A stretch of 59,022 nucleotides of DNA, taken from the NCBI GenBank assembly GCA_016184105.1, contig JACPDI010000002.1, positions 17,330-76,351 of the forward strand. The letters are read 5' to 3'. Below are positions 16,933 through 25,821 of this stretch, piece by piece. Made by a program: the position numbers and the translations under genes. Source of the stretch: Acidobacteriota bacterium. GTDB lineage: Bacteria; Acidobacteriota; Vicinamibacteria; Vicinamibacterales; 2-12-FULL-66-21. The notes below the pieces were generated by a model. It worked only from the letters and a program-made list of their open reading frames with translations. It ran no database searches and had not been told where the DNA came from. The stretch's first letter is position 1, and the number at the start of each line of letters is the position of its first letter.

Positions 16933-18407
16933 GTGCTGAAGCGAGTGCTGAATCTCATCGGATGGCTCGGCGCCGCGCTCGTCCTGGCGGCGCTCGCCCT
17001 GAAATTCACCCGGCCGGAGTTGTCGCAGTGGTACCGCCCGCTCGCCATCGGCGGCCTGATCTGCACGCTCCTCTATCTTCTGAGCCAGTGGCGCGAGATC
17101 GGGCGCAGCTTCACGCGGCGCCAGGTGCGCTACGGCGCGGTGTCGGCCGCGAGCGTCCTGGTCGTGCTGCTGATCCTCGCGGGCATCAACTGGATCGCGG
17201 CCCGCCAGTCGACGCGCTGGGACCTGACGACGGGCAGCCAGTTCACGCTGTCGGACCAGACGAAGAAGGTCCTTGGCAGCCTCAAGGAGCCGGTCAGGGT
17301 CCGGGTCTTCGCGAGCGCGCGCACGGTCGATCGCTTTCGCGATCGGCTCACCGAGTACACGCACGCGGCCGACAAGCTGGTGGTCGAGTACATCGAGCCG
17401 CTGAAGCAGCCCGCGCTGGCCAACCAGTACCAGGTTCAGCAGGACGGCACGGTCGTGTTCGAGTACGCGGGGCGCATGGGGAGAAGGACACCGGCTCGAC
17501 CGAGCGAACGGGCTACAGCGGCGCGGCATCCGCGCTCGGCGGCGACAACTTCACCGTGGAGAAGGTCGTGCTCGCCCAGCAGACGACGGTCCCCGCGGAT
17601 GCGGCCGTCCTGGTCGTTGCCGGCCCTCGCACCGACTACCTCCCCGCCGAGATGGACATGCTGCGGGCCTACCTGCGCAAAGGGGGCAAAGTGCTCCTCA
17701 TGCTGGATCCGCCCGAGTCGACCGACAGCGCGCCCGTGCCGAACCTCATCGCGTTCGCGCGCGAATGGGGCGTGGATGCGGGCAACAACGTGGTGGTGGA
17801 CCTGAGCCCGGCGGGACGGTTCCTGGGCACCGGGCCGTCGATTCCCGTCGCCGCGAGCTACCCGACACACGCGATCAACGAACGCATGGAAACGCTGACG
17901 GCGTATCCGCTGGCGCGGTCGATCACTCCCGCCGCAGCGGGCGCGGACGGGCGCGTTGCGCAGTCAATCGTCGAGACGAGCCAGAACAGCTGGGCGGAGA
18001 CCGATCTGAAGGCGCTCTCGACCACGGGCGAGGCGCGGCGCGAAGAGGACAAGGGTGACAAGGCGGGGCCGATATCGCTGGCGGCCGCGGTCAGCGCCGC
18101 GGCGCCCGAGGCTCCGGCGGCGCCCGAAGGCCAGTCGAAAGCCGAATCCCGCGTCGTCATCTTCGGTGATTCGGACTTTGCGTCGAACCTGGCGCTGGGC
18201 GTCCAGGGCAACCGCGACTTCTTCCTCAACGCGGTGAACTGGCTCGCCCAGCAGGAAAACATGATCGCGATCCGCGCGAAGGAACCCTCCGATCGCCGCG
18301 TGACGATGACCGCCGAGCAGCAGCAGCGGGTGTACTGGCTCGCGCTCTTCATCATCCCCGGCCTGATCATCCTCGCGGGTGTGCAGTCCTGGTGGCGGAG
18401 GCGCTAG
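16933..18407 (+). pseudogene. GldG-family ABC exporter subunit, disrupted by a frame-breaking deletion
   Basis: The N-terminal part (two membrane segments, then GINWIAARQSTRWDLTTGSQ and TKKVLGSLKEPVRVRVF) is in one frame up to FEYAGR at about 17475. The rest (HGEKDTGSTERTGYSG onward, VVIFGDSDFASN, and a C-terminal membrane anchor) continues in another frame to 18407. In intact relatives I expect roughly 30 residues between these parts, so I infer a deletion not divisible by three near 17470-17478 rather than a single-base slip. Both flanks are otherwise well preserved, which means the event is recent or an assembly error. GTG start. Confidence 0.75.
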
Positions 18408-19760
18408 ATGCGGCGCGAGCGATCGTTCCTGATGCTGCTTGCGGCGGGCGTCGCGCTCGGCGCCTACATCTACTTCGTCGAGCGGCACCGGCCCGCGGGC
18501 GACGCGCCCGAGCAGAAGCCCAAGGTGTTCGAGGGCGTCCAGGAGGGGGACGTCGAGGAGATCACCGTTTCCAGCGGCGGACAGACGACGCGATTGACGA
18601 AAGTGGATGGCAAGTGGCGGGTCGTCGCGCCGATCACCGCCGATGCGGACACCGAACAGGTCAACAACCTCACCGGGAACTTCGCGACGCTCGAGCGGTC
18701 GGACGTGGTGGACGAACATCCATCCGCGCTCAAGGAGTTCGGTCTCGACCCGCCGCGCGCCGAAGTCGGGTTCCGCACGAAAGGCTCCCGGGAGCCGAAA
18801 CGGCTGCGCGTGGGCAACAAGACGCCCACCGGCGGCGAGCTGTACGCGCAGGTGGAGGGGGAAGCGCGCGTCATCCTCATCTCCGGCTTCATGGAAGGGG
18901 TCTTCGTCCGCAGCACGTTCGATCTGCGCAACAAGGCGATCCTCGCGTTCGAGCGTGACAGGATCGAACGGATTGACATTGACTCCGCGGGCGGCGTTCT
19001 GACGCTCGCGCACGCGCCGGGCGAGTGGCGGATCGCGCAGCCGCTGAAGGTGCGGGCTGACTTTGGCGCAGCCGAGGGGCTCGTGGGCAGGCTGACCACC
19101 GCGCAGATGCGGTCGGTGGTGTCCGACGAAACGCCGGCGCCTGCGGCGTTGCAGCAATACGGGCTGGCGGCGCCCGCGATCACCGTGACGCTGACCGGCG
19201 GCAGCGCGCGCGCGGTGCTGAAGGTCGGCCGCACCGACCCGGAAGGCAATTACTACGCGATGGACACGGCGAGGCCGCTCGTGTTCACCGTGGAGCCGTC
19301 GCTGGTCGACGAGTTCAAGAAGACCGCGTCCGATTTCCGCCGCAGGGACCTGTTCGAGTTCCGGCCGTTCAACGCGACGCGCGTGGAACTGACGCGGAAC
19401 GGCCGGCCGATCGCCTTCGAACTGGTGAAGGACGCGGATCCCAAGGCGGTTGCGACGCTCAAGTGGCGGCAGGTCTCCCCCGCACGCGACGTCGATCGCC
19501 AGAAGATGGACTCGTTCCTGTCCGCGCTCTCCAACCTGCGGATCGACGCGTGGACCGGCGGGACAGGGGCTCCCGGACTTGACGCGCCCCCGCTTGCATT
19601 CGTCGTGAAGTTCGAGGAGGGCAAGAAGGAGGAACGCGTGGCCTTCGCGAAGAAGGGGGCCGACGTGTACGCCACCCGGAGCGATGAGCCCGGCGCGGCG
19701 AAGATCCCGTCCACCGATTACGACGCGGCCATCCGCGCGCTCGACGACCTGCTGAAATGA
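18408..19760 (+). CDS. DUF4340 domain-containing protein
   Basis: The 450-residue protein has one N-terminal membrane segment (residues ~6-23) followed by repeated beta-rich modules with the DUF4340 hallmarks KVDGKWRVVAPI, LKEFGLDPPRAEV and LLKVGRTDPEGNYYA-like stretches. It is regularly encoded next to GldG-type ABC exporters and is probably an extracytoplasmic accessory protein. It starts directly after the gldG stop and overlaps dacB by four bases. The molecular role is unknown. Confidence 0.85.
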   Translation: MRRERSFLMLLAAGVALGAYIYFVERHRPAGDAPEQKPKVFEGVQEGDVEEITVSSGGQTTRLTKVDGKWRVVAPITADADTEQVNNLTGNFATLERSDVVDEHPSALKEFGLDPPRAEVGFRTKGSREPKRLRVGNKTPTGGELYAQVEGEARVILISGFMEGVFVRSTFDLRNKAILAFERDRIERIDIDSAGGVLTLAHAPGEWRIAQPLKVRADFGAAEGLVGRLTTAQMRSVVSDETPAPAALQQYGLAAPAITVTLTGGSARAVLKVGRTDPEGNYYAMDTARPLVFTVEPSLVDEFKKTASDFRRRDLFEFRPFNATRVELTRNGRPIAFELVKDADPKAVATLKWRQVSPARDVDRQKMDSFLSALSNLRIDAWTGGTGAPGLDAPPLAFVVKFEEGKKEERVAFAKKGADVYATRSDEPGAAKIPSTDYDAAIRALDDLLK

Positions 19761-21238
19761 CCCGCCGGCACGGTGCCGCCGCCATCGCTGCCCTTGCCAT
19801 CGTCTGGGCGCCGGCGGCGCCGGTGGCGGACGCGCCGCCGCGGCCTGGCGGGCTCCGCCAGGATCTCTCGGCGGTGCTCTCGGCGCCGCTCCTCGCCCGC
19901 TCCCACTGGGGCATCCTGGTGAAGTCGCTCGATCGCGGCGACGTCATCTTCGAACACAACTCGCGCAAGCTCGTGATGCCCGCGTCGAACATGAAGGTGT
20001 TCACGATGGCCGCGGCGGCCGAGCGTCTCGGATGGGACTATCGGTTCGAGACGACGCTCGAGAGCGCCGCCCCGGTCGTCGGGGGCGTGCTGACGGGCGA
20101 TCTGATCGTGCGGGGCGGAGGGGACCCGTCCATCGGCACGCGCGACGGTGTGGCGGCGACGACGTTCGACGAGTGGGCGCAGCAGTTGCGCGCGGCGGGG
20201 ATCGCGGCGATCGACGGCCGCATTGTCGGAAGCGATGACGCGCTGGACGACGAGGAGCTGGGAAGCGGCTGGGAGTGGGACGACCTGGCGTATGCCTATT
20301 CCGGCCCCATCACGGGGCTCGTGTACAACGAGTCGCTCGTCCGCATCGACGCGCGGCCCGGCGCGCGACCGGGCGATCCGGCAATCCTCGAGGTGACGCC
20401 GGACGGCGACCACGGCCTCGCGGTCGTGAACCGCGTGATCACCGCTCCTGCCGGCGAGCCTGAGAGCCTCGAGGCGCGGCGCGCACGCGGCTCCGAGATC
20501 CTGGAAGTCGTCGGCCGCGTGCCGGCAGGCCGCGAGCGCGCGGCCACGCTCACCGCCTCGGTGGACAATCCCACGCTCTTCTTCGCACGAGCGCTGCGGT
20601 CGGCGCTCATCGCCCGGGGGTTCCGTGTGTCGGGAGACGCCATGGACGCTGACGCGCTGCCGCCGGGCGATCCTGCGCGGCGCGCCGGCACCATGGCGGT
20701 GCTCGCGCGCCACCGGTCGGCGCCGCTCGCCGAGATCGGCCGGACGTTCATGAAGGTCAGCCAGAACCTCTACGGCGAGCTGATCGTGAAGGCGGTCGGG
20801 CGGGCGGCGGGCGAGGGAACCACGGCCCGCGGGCAGCAGGCGATTCGAGAGACGCTCAGCACGTGGGGTGTGCCGGCCGATTCGTACATCCTGGCGGACG
20901 GCTCGGGGCTGTCACGGAGGAACTTCGTCTCCGCCGAGGCGCTCGTGCGGATCCTGGAGCACGTTCACGCGGATGCCCGGCATCGCGACGCGTTCCTGCA
21001 GGCGCTGCCGATCGGGGGGCAGGACGGCACCTTGCGCAACCGGCTGCGCGCGTCCTGGACGGCGGGCAACGTCCACGCGAAGACCGGGTCGATCTCCAAC
21101 GCGCGCGCGCTCTCCGGGTACGTGAGGACGCGGAGGGGCGAGACGCTCGTGTTTTCGATCGTCGCCAACAACTTCAGCCTGCCGGCGTGGCGCGTCGAGC
21201 GGGTGATTGATCTGCTCGTCGAGATCCTGGCGCGGTAG
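19757..21238 (+). CDS. dacB: D-alanyl-D-alanine carboxypeptidase/endopeptidase (PBP4-type)
   Basis: The 493-residue class C penicillin-binding protein trims peptidoglycan peptides in the periplasm. A signal peptide precedes the SxxK motif PASNMK (Ser77, Lys80), the SxN motif is KVSQN, a conserved DGSGLSRRN follows, and the KTG motif is HAKTGSISN. Length matches the family. The gene is coupled to DUF4340 by ATGA and ends two bases before a palindromic element, which may terminate the operon. Confidence 0.93.
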   Translation: MTRRHGAAAIAALAIVWAPAAPVADAPPRPGGLRQDLSAVLSAPLLARSHWGILVKSLDRGDVIFEHNSRKLVMPASNMKVFTMAAAAERLGWDYRFETTLESAAPVVGGVLTGDLIVRGGGDPSIGTRDGVAATTFDEWAQQLRAAGIAAIDGRIVGSDDALDDEELGSGWEWDDLAYAYSGPITGLVYNESLVRIDARPGARPGDPAILEVTPDGDHGLAVVNRVITAPAGEPESLEARRARGSEILEVVGRVPAGRERAATLTASVDNPTLFFARALRSALIARGFRVSGDAMDADALPPGDPARRAGTMAVLARHRSAPLAEIGRTFMKVSQNLYGELIVKAVGRAAGEGTTARGQQAIRETLSTWGVPADSYILADGSGLSRRNFVSAEALVRILEHVHADARHRDAFLQALPIGGQDGTLRNRLRASWTAGNVHAKTGSISNARALSGYVRTRRGETLVFSIVANNFSLPAWRVERVIDLLVEILAR

Positions 21239-21240
21239 GC

Positions 21241-21304
21241 AATAAGGGGGACAGTCACACTTTCCGGAGCAACGGCCCAGGAAAGTGTGACTGTCCCCCT
21301 TATT
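21241..21304. repeat. Palindromic dispersed element, copy 3
   Basis: Two perfect 25-bp arms (21241-21265 and 21280-21304) flank a 14-nt loop closely similar to that of copy 1. It sits two bases after the dacB stop. On the other side it abuts the broken 3' end of a spermidine-synthase-like relic, immediately after a conserved DTWAATG motif. Confidence 0.9.
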
Positions 21305-21306
21305 CC

Positions 21307-21735
21307 CCCCGGTGGCGGCCCACGTGTCGATCAGCGACATCTGGAGCACGTCGTACCGCTCGGTCGACCGGTGCAGGTACGCGCGCGCCTCATCGTGGAC
21401 GAGCTGCACGCCGGGCGTGCCGGCAATCCGCGCGAAATCCCTGTGCGTTCGCGTGTTCAGCAGCGGGACGACGGCCAGGCACCCGGCCGACGCGCCGAGC
21501 AGGTCCCACGCATAGATACGGCCGATCTGCGCGCCGGCGCGCGTGAGGGCCAGCGAACGGCGCCCGCGGCCATGCCGAGCATGGCCAGCGACACCGCAAA
21601 GAACGACAGGTGGTACCACGTCAGGACCGACAGGAGCCTCGAGTCGAGCACTTCGAGCACCAGGGTGGCGAACGTCACGAGGAACAGACCGGCGGCGAGC
21701 GCCGAGGTCGGAGCGGGGCGCGACGCGGTCGTCAT
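21307..21735 (-). pseudogene. Spermidine-synthase-like membrane protein, decayed relic
   Basis: The first ~48 codons (MTTASRPAPTSALAAGLFLV, then LEVLDSRLLSVLTWYHLSFF) match the start of long membrane proteins with a C-terminal spermidine-synthase-like domain. The remainder, GRIYAWDLLGASAGCLAVVP and then YDVLQMSLIDTWAATGG, is in a different frame. Hundreds of residues expected between these pieces are missing, and the protein is cut right after DTWAATG by palindromic copy 3. The ATG still overlaps the response-regulator stop, so it was once the last gene of the queC-alaX-regulator operon. Confidence 0.78.
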
Positions 21736-22121
21736 TCGGGTGTCGGCAGGAACCGTTCGAGGCAGGCGGACAACGATTGGCGCGTGATCGGTTTCATGAG
21801 GGTGCCGTCCACGTCCAGCTTCGCCCCGTGTTGCTCGAGCGCCGCTTCGGTGCTCATCACGATCACCGGCGTGGAGGCGACGGCGGGCATCTCCTTGAGA
21901 TGCAACAGAAACGTCAGGCCGTCGATGCGCTCCATCATCAGGTCGAGCAGGATCACACGGGGGGCGAGCCCGTCGCGGAGCTGCTCCAGCGCCTGCAGGC
22001 CCGATGTGGCGGCCTTGACGCGAAACCCCAGCCGCTCCGCGATGACATCGATCAGCAGAAGCACCGATGGGTCGTCATCGACGACGAGCAGCGTCGGTGC
22101 GCTTTCCGGCTCGGTATTCAT
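21732..22121 (-). CDS. Single-domain response regulator
   Basis: A stand-alone CheY-like receiver of 129 residues: VVDDDPS gives the acidic pocket, VILLDLMMERIDG the phospho-acceptor Asp, VIVMSTEA the Ser/Thr and LMKPI the Lys-Pro. No output domain and no kinase nearby. It overlaps the alaX gene by four bases upstream and the pseudogene by four bases downstream, so it is in the queC-alaX operon. I picked the ATG at 22121 because it forms the ATGA overlap; a longer reading upstream is only a shadow of alaX. Confidence 0.88.
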   Translation of the reverse strand: MNTEPESAPTLLVVDDDPSVLLLIDVIAERLGFRVKAATSGLQALEQLRDGLAPRVILLDLMMERIDGLTFLLHLKEMPAVASTPVIVMSTEAALEQHGAKLDVDGTLMKPITRQSLSACLERFLPTPE

Positions 22122-23311
22122 GCGGCCTCCGCGGCGCGGACAACGAGCTGTCGCGCGGTCTCGAGAACGCCCGCGCCAGCCAGTCCGCCGGCCTGCGCCA
22201 ACTCCGGGCGCCCGCCGCCCCTTCCGCCGTGTGCCGCGACGAGCGCCTCGAGGGCCGTGGCCGCGTCGAACGCGACGTCGCCGGAGCGCGCCACGACAAT
22301 CAGGCCGCCGGCGGGGTTGAAAAGGATCGTCACCACGCCCGGCGAGGCGGCGACGGAGAGGGCCAGCGCCTTCAGGCCGGCCGCATCCCAGTCCGCCGTC
22401 TCGATGACGGCGCGCCACGGGCCGATCGCCGTTGCCCTGGACACCAGTGCCTGGGCCTCAAATCCGGCGAGCCTCTCCTGCTGCCCCTTGATCGTGCGCT
22501 GCAGCTCGCGCGATTCCGCCTGCAGCCGCGCGACGGCCTCGGGCAGCTCCACCGGCAGTACGGACAGCCGCCTGATGCATCCGGCGACCGTGTCCCGGAG
22601 CGCGCCGAACGCACCGAGCGCGCGCGCGCCGCACAGGAACTCGACGCGCAGGCCCCCCTTGTATTTCTCCGTGCCGCTGATGGCGATCACGCCGATGGCT
22701 CCGGTTCTCGCGACATGGGTTCCCCCGCACGCCGACACGTCGTAGCCATCGACGTCGACAATGCGGAGCCGGCCGGTGCGGGCAGGTTCCTTGCGCAGGG
22801 GCAGCCTCGCAGCCTCTTCCTCGCTGACCACGCGCACGCCAACGGGCCGGTCTTCCCACACGATCCGGTTCGCCTCACGCTCCACACGCGCCAGTTCGGC
22901 GCCCGGAACGTCACGCGCGAGGTCGATCGTGCTCCGGTCGGACCCGAGGTGGAAGCTCGCCGTGCGCGCGCCGGCCACCTTGTCGAACGCGGCCGACAAG
23001 ATGTGCTGCCCCGTGTGCTGCTGCATGTGCTCGAAGCGCCGCTCCCAGTCCACCGCACCGCGCACCGGGCCCTTCGCGATTTCGCGATCGAGCACGTGGA
23101 TCACCGCGCCATCGTCGCGATCGACCACGTCGACGACCTTCGCGGCGCCGAGCGTGCCGGTGTCGAACGGCTGACCGCCGCTCGTCGGATAGAAGGCGGT
23201 GCGATCGAGGATCGCCGCCGGCCTGCCCTCGTGCTCGGAGGTTTCGACGACCGACGCGTCGAATTCCCGGGCGTAGGCGTCCAGGTAGTAGATGCGTTCA
23301 GTGATGGACAC
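22118..23311 (-). CDS. alaX: Alanyl-tRNA editing protein (AlaX-type, with DHHA1 domain)
   Basis: The 397-residue protein resembles the editing half of alanyl-tRNA synthetase: an N-terminal beta barrel ([16 protein letters not shown]), the zinc-binding [11 protein letters not shown] and [10 protein letters not shown], then a coiled region and a C-terminal DHHA1 domain ([16 protein letters not shown]). It should hydrolyse serine or glycine wrongly attached to tRNA-Ala. There is no aminoacylation domain. The GTG start lies inside the last codons of queC, so it is co-translated with it. All three ligands of the zinc site that can be recognised are present. Confidence 0.9.
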   Translation of the reverse strand: MSITERIYYLDAYAREFDASVVETSEHEGRPAAILDRTAFYPTSGGQPFDTGTLGAAKVVDVVDRDDGAVIHVLDREIAKGPVRGAVDWERRFEHMQQHTGQHILSAAFDKVAGARTASFHLGSDRSTIDLARDVPGAELARVEREANRIVWEDRPVGVRVVSEEEAARLPLRKEPARTGRLRIVDVDGYDVSACGGTHVARTGAIGVIAISGTEKYKGGLRVEFLCGARALGAFGALRDTVAGCIRRLSVLPVELPEAVARLQAESRELQRTIKGQQERLAGFEAQALVSRATAIGPWRAVIETADWDAAGLKALALSVAASPGVVTILFNPAGGLIVVARSGDVAFDAATALEALVAAHGGRGGGRPELAQAGGLAGAGVLETARQLVVRAAEAA

Positions 23312-23990
23312 GAGCGGTCAGTGGATCCTGCGCGCCCGCCTCCGCGAAGCCGCGGGCACGCAGCCGGCAGCTGTCGCAATGGCCGCACGGCGCGCCGTCC
23401 GGATCCGGATCGTAACAGCTGTGGGTCAGGCTGTAATCAAGGCCGAGCGAGAGGCCGGTGCGGATGATTTCCGCCTTTGTCATACGGAGCAGGGGCGCCT
23501 CGATCTGGATCGTCCGCCCCTCGGCGCCCGCCTTCGTGGCGAGCGCGGCCATCTGCTCGAAGGCGCGCAGGTATTCCGGCCGGCAATCGGGATACCCGGA
23601 GTAATCGACGGCGTTTGCCCCAATGACGATGGCGCGCGCCCCCACCACCTCCGCCCACCCGAGCGCCAGCGAGAGGAAGATCGTATTGCGCGCCGGGACG
23701 TACGTGGACGGGATGCGCGATTCGTCTTCGAGCGGCCGGTCCTTCGGCACCGGCCCGTGGCCGGTCAGGGCCGAGCCACCGACCGCATCCAGGTTGACGG
23801 AGATTTCCAGCCGTCGGGCCACGCCCAGCGCCTGGCACACGCGGCTCGCGGCCAGCAGTTCCTGGGCGTGGTGCTGGCCGTAGCGCACCGTCAGCGCGTA
23901 CAGCTCCGTCCCGCGCGCCTGGACGAGCGCCGCGGCGGTGTAAGAATCGAGCCCGCCGCTGAGGAGGACGACGGCGCGTGAGCGTGACAT
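23298..23990 (-). CDS. queC: 7-cyano-7-deazaguanine synthase (preQ0 synthase)
   Basis: The 230-residue enzyme converts 7-carboxy-7-deazaguanine to preQ0 with ammonia and ATP in queuosine synthesis. The PP-loop LLSGGLDS is at the N terminus, and the C terminus has the zinc site [19 protein letters not shown]. queA, a later step, is at 48139. I chose the ATG at 23990, which follows a TACAAT box by seven bases; an ATG nine bases further upstream would lie in that spacer. It is divergent from the selenoprotein gene and heads the operon queC-alaX-regulator. Confidence 0.93.
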   Translation of the reverse strand: MSRSRAVVLLSGGLDSYTAAALVQARGTELYALTVRYGQHHAQELLAASRVCQALGVARRLEISVNLDAVGGSALTGHGPVPKDRPLEDESRIPSTYVPARNTIFLSLALGWAEVVGARAIVIGANAVDYSGYPDCRPEYLRAFEQMAALATKAGAEGRTIQIEAPLLRMTKAEIIRTGLSLGLDYSLTHSCYDPDPDGAPCGHCDSCRLRARGFAEAGAQDPLTARVHH

Positions 23991-23997
23991 GGGTTTC

Positions 23998-24003
23998 ATT
24001 GTA
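23998..24003 (-). promoter_or_regulatory. -10 box of queC, leaderless start
   Basis: TACAAT on the minus strand ends seven bases before the queC ATG, with no ribosome binding site between. On the other strand the overlapping TAGTAT (24002-24007) could serve the divergent gene, giving a start near 24014 and a short leader with GGAGGA before the GTG at 24027. Confidence 0.5.
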
Positions 24004-24026
24004 GTATGTCGCGGCCGGAGGAACGC

Positions 24027-24362
24027 GTGGCGAAGCCAACGCTGTACTGGAAACCCACCTGAACGACCTGCCGCAACGCCAGAAGGTTTCTGGACGAGCA
24101 GCAGATCGACGTGGAAGAACGGGACATCAACCGGGACCCGCCAACGCGCGAGTTCCTCGAGCAGCACATCGACGCCACCCGCTTCCTCGATTTTGTCAGC
24201 ACCCGCAGCCCGGTGTTCAAGGAGCGGCCGCTGCCGAAGTCCAAGAAGGAGGCGATCGACCTGATGATGCAGCAGCCGAACCTTATCAGGCGGCCGATCC
24301 TGGTTCGGGGCTCGAAGGTGATTTTCGGGTTCGACAAGGACAAGTACCAGGAAGTTGGGTGA
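24027..24362 (+). CDS. ArsC/Spx-family thioredoxin-fold selenoprotein (in-frame UGA = selenocysteine)
   Basis: Reading from the GTG at 24027 gives YWKPT, then UGA at 24060-24062, then [10 protein letters not shown] and an uninterrupted frame to 24362 (111 residues). In ArsC/Spx relatives this is the CxxC-type redox site, YxxPxCxxCR; the first Cys is replaced by UGA, giving U12-x-x-C15. The downstream protein is well conserved in style ([29 protein letters not shown]), so the gene is not decayed. A hairpin with a GGU loop follows at the right distance. GGAGGA precedes the GTG; an in-frame ATG at 24006 is an alternative start. The redox substrate is unknown. selA, selB and selD are not in the window. 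Confidence 0.85.
24079..24093 (+). promoter_or_regulatory. Bacterial SECIS-like hairpin
   Basis: CCAGAAGGTTTCTGG forms a perfect stem (CCAGAA/TTCTGG) with GGT in the apical loop. The loop guanines lie 23-24 nt after the UGA, inside the spacing known for bacterial SECIS elements, and a GGU apical loop is as in E. coli fdhF. It is inside the coding sequence, where bacterial elements always are. Confidence 0.78.
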
Positions 24363-25287
24363 GATCCGCATCGGCACCTCCGGCTGGAGCTATCCAGCCG
24401 GCCAGGGGACCTGGAACGGCGTGTTCTACCCGCCGAAGGGGTCGCGCCCGCGCGGGTTCCGCGAGCTCGCCTTCTACGCCGAGCACTTCGACACGGTCGA
24501 GATCAACTCGACGTTCTATCGGCCGCCGTCCGCCGCGGCTGCCCGCAACTGGATCGAGCAGACGCCGCCCGGGTTCGATTTCTCGGTCAAGCTGTACCGG
24601 AAGTTCACACATCCCGAGATGTTCGTGAAGGCGACCGGCAGGGACCCGCACGATCTGGGCGCGGCAGACATCGACGAGTTCCGCGCAGGGATCGCGCCGC
24701 TCGCGGATGCCGGACGCCTGGGCGCGCTGCTCGCCCAGTTTCCCGCCAGTTTCAAGGACGATCCGGACGCGCGCGCGTACCTCGCGTGGCTCCTCGAGGC
24801 GTTTCGTGACTATCCGCTCGCGGTCGAGCTGCGGCATCGCAGCTGGAGCGACGCGATCGACCGAACGCTCGGCATTCTGGGCGAGTCGGGCGCCGCGCTC
24901 GTCCAGATCGACGAGCCGAAGTTCCGCCTGTCGATCCGGCAGACATTCAAGCCGAACACCCCGGGGCTTTTCTACATGCGGCTGCACGGGCGCAACGCCG
25001 ACGCCTGGTGGAGCCACAAGGCGTCCGAAGAGCGGTACGACTACCTGTACTCCGTCGACGAGCTGAAGCCGGTGGTGGAAACGGTGGGGGCCGCCGCGCG
25101 CGCGACGCGCAAGGCGTATGTCTACATGAACAACCACCACTCCGCGAAAGCGGTGGCCAACGCCGCAGTGCTGAAGCACGAACTGGGGCAGGAAGCCGGC
25201 GGGATCTACCTGCCCGAGTTCATCGAGCGTTACCCGGACGTGAAGGACATCGTGAAGGCCGCGCCTACTTCACATACATTCTTTTGA
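24355..25287 (+). CDS. DUF72 domain-containing protein
   Basis: The 310-residue protein begins [20 protein letters not shown] and contains [15 protein letters not shown], the hallmarks of the DUF72 TIM-barrel family, whose biochemical role is not established. The C-terminal [11 protein letters not shown] and [17 protein letters not shown] segments are also typical. The start is TTG, overlapping the selenoprotein stop by eight bases with AGGAAG directly upstream, so its expression may depend on readthrough of the upstream UGA. It overlaps the convergent cyclophilin gene by 23 bases. Confidence 0.85.
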   Translation: MGEIRIGTSGWSYPAGQGTWNGVFYPPKGSRPRGFRELAFYAEHFDTVEINSTFYRPPSAAAARNWIEQTPPGFDFSVKLYRKFTHPEMFVKATGRDPHDLGAADIDEFRAGIAPLADAGRLGALLAQFPASFKDDPDARAYLAWLLEAFRDYPLAVELRHRSWSDAIDRTLGILGESGAALVQIDEPKFRLSIRQTFKPNTPGLFYMRLHGRNADAWWSHKASEERYDYLYSVDELKPVVETVGAAARATRKAYVYMNNHHSAKAVANAAVLKHELGQEAGGIYLPEFIERYPDVKDIVKAAPTSHTFF

Positions 25288-25813
25288 TCACGTCCTCGGC
25301 CTGGATCTTGTCGACGACGTCCATCCCCGCTATCACCTGTCCGAAGATGACGTACTTCCCGTTGAGGCCGGTGCGGTCGCTGCGCATGATGTAGAACTGG
25401 CTGTCGGCCTGCGTCGGATCGCCGGAGTGGGCCATGCCGACCGCGCCACGTATGTGCGTTCGGCGCTTGGAGAACTCCGCCACGCCGACCGGCTTGCCGC
25501 TCCCCGACGCGGGGCCGCGCCCCCACATGTCCCTCTTGGTGAAATCGCGCGTCTGCGGGTCGCCCATCTGGATGACGAATCGCCCCTCGGCGCGATGGAC
25601 CCGGAGGCCGTTGTAGAAGCGCCGCTTCACGAGGGTGAGGATGTGGTCGACGGTCTTGGGCGCGTCTTCCGGATACGTCTCGAACTGGATCGCGCCGCGG
25701 CTCGTCTCGACGACCACGATCGGGCCCGCGCCGGGGGACTTCTTCACCGGTGCCGCGGCCTGGCCGGCCGCCGGCTGCGAGGCCAGCAACAGTGCGGTGA
25801 GTATGAGGAGCAT
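25265..25813 (-). CDS. Peptidyl-prolyl cis-trans isomerase, cyclophilin type, exported
   Basis: The 182-residue protein has a signal peptide (MLLILTALLLASQPAAGQA) followed by a cyclophilin domain: NGLRVHRAEGRFVIQMGDP, a bacterial-type variant of the FHRVI..F.IQGGD motif, AVGMAHSGDPTQADSQFYI and FGQVIAGMDVVDKI. It probably assists protein folding in the periplasm. It follows nth by eight bases. A TATAAT spanning the nth stop ends seven bases before the ATG, so it may also have its own leaderless promoter. Confidence 0.9.
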   Translation of the reverse strand: MLLILTALLLASQPAAGQAAAPVKKSPGAGPIVVVETSRGAIQFETYPEDAPKTVDHILTLVKRRFYNGLRVHRAEGRFVIQMGDPQTRDFTKRDMWGRGPASGSGKPVGVAEFSKRRTHIRGAVGMAHSGDPTQADSQFYIMRSDRTGLNGKYVIFGQVIAGMDVVDKIQAEDVIKRMYVK

Positions 25814-25821
25814 GGGACGGA

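Noticed and set aside
16933-18407. Programmed frameshift in gldG
   Set aside because: No slippery heptamer is visible and residues expected between the two parts are missing, which fits a deletion better.
24111-24362. Short 83-residue gene starting at an internal codon
   Set aside because: It would lack the redox-site strand and helix of the fold; the frame upstream is conserved through the UGA.
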